Origin: Oceanicaulis sp.
Lineage (GTDB): Bacteria; Pseudomonadota; Alphaproteobacteria; Caulobacterales; Maricaulaceae
Direction of reading: 5' to 3'
Length of the DNA: 7,460 nucleotides
Assembly: GCA_007571185.1 (NCBI GenBank)
Contig: RKRX01000046.1
Location: 1-7,460 of the forward strand
Both the position numbers and the translations under genes were made by a program. This document shows, one piece after another, positions 5,860 through 7,460 of the stretch (its first letter is position 1; each line of letters begins with the position of its first letter). Below the pieces are notes generated by a model. That model worked only from the letters and a program-made list of their open reading frames with translations, was not told the origin of the DNA and searched no databases.

Positions 5860-7460
5860 TCAACGCTGGCGTTGCACAGCTTCGGCATCGGCCAACCCCA
5901 CCGTCATCAGGGCGAAAGTGTAATCCTCGGCCTGTTCTTTCAAGGAGTCAAAGCGGCCTGAAGCGCCGCCATGGCCTGCGCCCATATTGGTGCGTATCAG
6001 GGTCAAGCCGTCATCGGTGCGGCGCGTGCGCAGGCGGGCGACCCATTTGGCGGGTTCCCAATAGGCCACGCGCGGATCGGTCAGGCCCGCTGTCGCCAGC
6101 ACGTGGGGATAATCCTGAGCGCTGATCTGGTCATAAGGGCTGTAGGACAGAATGTAATCATAGGCGGTTTCATCCTTGATCGGATTACCCCATTCGGGCC
6201 ATTCCGGCGGAGTCAGGGGTAGGGCAGGGTCGCTCATGGTGGTGAGCACATCCACAAAGGGTACCGCGCCAATGGCGCCGGCGAACAGCTCGGGCGCCTG
6301 ATTGATGGCGGCGCCGACCAGAAGACCGCCGGCTGATCCGCCGTGAGCGACCAGACGACCTTCAGAGGCATAGCCTTCATTGATCAGCGCCCGCCCGGAA
6401 TCCACAAAATCGTTGAAAGTGTTCACCTTGGAGGTCAACCTGCCGTCCAGATACCACTGATATCCTCTGGACATGCCGCCACGAATATGGGCGATGGCGT
6501 AAATCATGCCCCGATCCACCAGGCTAAGCCGGCTGGTAGAGAAACTGGCGGGAATAGTGATGCCGTAAGAGCCATAACCGTACAACAATAGTGGCGCGGA
6601 ACCATCGATCGGGGTGCGGCGGTGATGCAGGACAGTCACCGGCACCTGTGCGCCATCGCGCGCCGGGGCTTGGAGGCGGCGCACCACATAGTCTTCAGCA
6701 TTGTGGCCCGAGGGGATTTCCTGACGCTTGATCAGCACCCGCTTGCGGCTGCCCATGTTATAGTCATAGATTTCTGCAGGCGTGGACGGGCTCTCATAGT
6801 GAAAACGTACAACATCAGTGGCGTACTCAAACCCGCCTGACATGCCCAGCGCGTAGGCTTCCTGTTCAAAGGCTATTTCATGTTCTTCGCCGTTGTGCAG
6901 GTCACGCACCACGATACGGGGCAAGGCGTTGGCGCGTTCAGAGCGCACCAGCCAGTTCTTGAAACCCAGCATGCCGCTCACGAGCACGCCGGGGCGGTGT
7001 CTGATCAGAATGGTCCAGTTTTCCTGACGCGGATCGTCCAGCGGGGCTTCCATGATCTGAAAATCCACAGCGCCGTTCATGTTGGTGCACACAAACAGGC
7101 GTCCCCCCGCTTCAGTCAGGGAGTATTCCACCCCCGGTTCACGCTCTGAGACCAGGACCGCCTCGGCCTCAGGATCATCGGCGTCAAACACCCGCATTTC
7201 ACTGGTGGTATGATCACTGGCTGACAGCACGATCCAGCGGTCGCCATCGGTTTTGCTCACATCGAGGAAATAACCCGGATCGGTCTCTTCATAAATCAGC
7301 TTGGCGTCCGCAGACCCAAGAGTCTGGTGATAAACCCGGCGCGGCCGGTTGTTCTCATCGCGCCAAACCCAGTACAGGGTGCGGTTGTCATTGCTCCACG
7401 CCATGGAGCCAGAGCCTTTATCGGTGATTGTGGTGATGTCCTCACCGGTTTGCAGATCGC
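5860..7460 (-). CDS. ptrB: Oligopeptidase B-like S9A serine peptidase (5' end outside the window)
   Basis: On the minus strand, the frame is still open at the window edge. From the Met at 7404 there are 514 residues, and 18 more codons are visible upstream without a stop (DLQTGEDITTITDKGSGS). That Met is therefore internal. Family members are usually about 690-720 residues, so roughly 160-190 N-terminal residues are missing. Counting from Met 7404, the beta-propeller remainder runs to about 240 and the alpha/beta-hydrolase domain follows. The nucleophile is Ser357 in GGSAGG, with Asp443 in GLTDPRVAYWEP and His478 in GAGHGG. The oxyanion-side motif GYGSYG is at 276-281. VPFVDVLTTM and EWPEWGNP match oligopeptidase B, where glutamates here favour cleavage after Arg/Lys of short peptides. 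It is a cytosolic or periplasmic peptidase; no N-terminus is available to decide. It is convergent with the restriction gene, 13 bases apart, and has no visible link to it. Confidence 0.9.
   Translation of the reverse strand, partial: DLQTGEDITTITDKGSGSMAWSNDNRTLYWVWRDENNRPRRVYHQTLGSADAKLIYEETDPGYFLDVSKTDGDRWIVLSASDHTTSEMRVFDADDPEAEAVLVSEREPGVEYSLTEAGGRLFVCTNMNGAVDFQIMEAPLDDPRQENWTILIRHRPGVLVSGMLGFKNWLVRSERANALPRIVVRDLHNGEEHEIAFEQEAYALGMSGGFEYATDVVRFHYESPSTPAEIYDYNMGSRKRVLIKRQEIPSGHNAEDYVVRRLQAPARDGAQVPVTVLHHRRTPIDGSAPLLLYGYGSYGITIPASFSTSRLSLVDRGMIYAIAHIRGGMSRGYQWYLDGRLTSKVNTFNDFVDSGRALINEGYASEGRLVAHGGSAGGLLVGAAINQAPELFAGAIGAVPFVDVLTTMSDPALPLTPPEWPEWGNPIKDETAYDYILSYSPYDQISAQDYPHVLATAGLTDPRVAYWEPAKWVARLRTRRTDDGLTLIRTNMGAGHGGASGRFDSLKEQAEDYTFALMTVGLADAEAVQRQR

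Noticed and set aside
5971..7149. Several plus-strand open frames opposite the peptidase gene
   Set aside because: They are antisense shadows of a well-supported oligopeptidase frame and have no recognisable protein features or ribosome binding sites.
1..7460. CRISPR array, tRNA, rRNA or insertion sequence
   Set aside because: I saw no regularly spaced repeats, no tRNA-like cloverleaf and no transposase frame. The only long repeat is the tonB duplication.

Overview
The window looks like a chromosomal segment of an alphaproteobacterium. GC is moderately high, and spot counts of 60-base blocks give about 62% in the TPR gene and 68% in the oligopeptidase gene. The gene order ExbB/ExbD/TonB/TPR and the style of the proteins would suit the Hyphomonadaceae/Maricaulales/Caulobacterales. 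That placement is inference from gene style only, because no rRNA or other taxonomic marker is present.

Region 1 (about 1-3804, + strand) is the distal part of a TonB energy-transduction operon of the 'TonB2 plus TPR' type. It holds the last codons of a probable ExbB/TolQ proton-channel gene, two ExbD genes in tandem, two TonB genes in tandem, and a secreted TPR protein. All genes are close together with good ribosome binding sites. The tonB pair is a visible tandem duplication: 204 codons each, about 76% identical proteins, and a 668-base period that also includes the flanking non-coding bases. Together the proteins would use proton-motive force at the inner membrane to energise TonB-dependent outer-membrane receptors.

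Region 2 (3830-5846, + strand) is a compact two-gene module directly behind the TPR gene. It consists of a clear DNA (cytosine-5)-methyltransferase followed by an overlapping gene that I read as its cognate type II restriction endonuclease. The endonuclease reading rests on a PD-(D/E)XK-like D-X13-ELK signature, and I do not recognise the enzyme's family. Both genes use AGA/AGG arginine codons far more often than the TPR gene (9 of 31 and 9 of 21, against 2 of 49), which marks them as recently acquired. No integrase, IS element, tRNA, controller protein or Vsr gene is visible with them. A perfect 11-bp inverted repeat lies exactly over the codons of the predicted catalytic motif of the endonuclease.

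Region 3 (5860-7460, - strand) is the C-terminal three-quarters of an oligopeptidase B-like S9A serine peptidase, convergent with the restriction gene across only 13 bases. Its 5' end lies beyond the window.

The restriction-modification module thus appears to have been inserted between the end of a conserved ton operon and an unrelated housekeeping-type peptidase. There is no gene-free stretch longer than about 60 bases.
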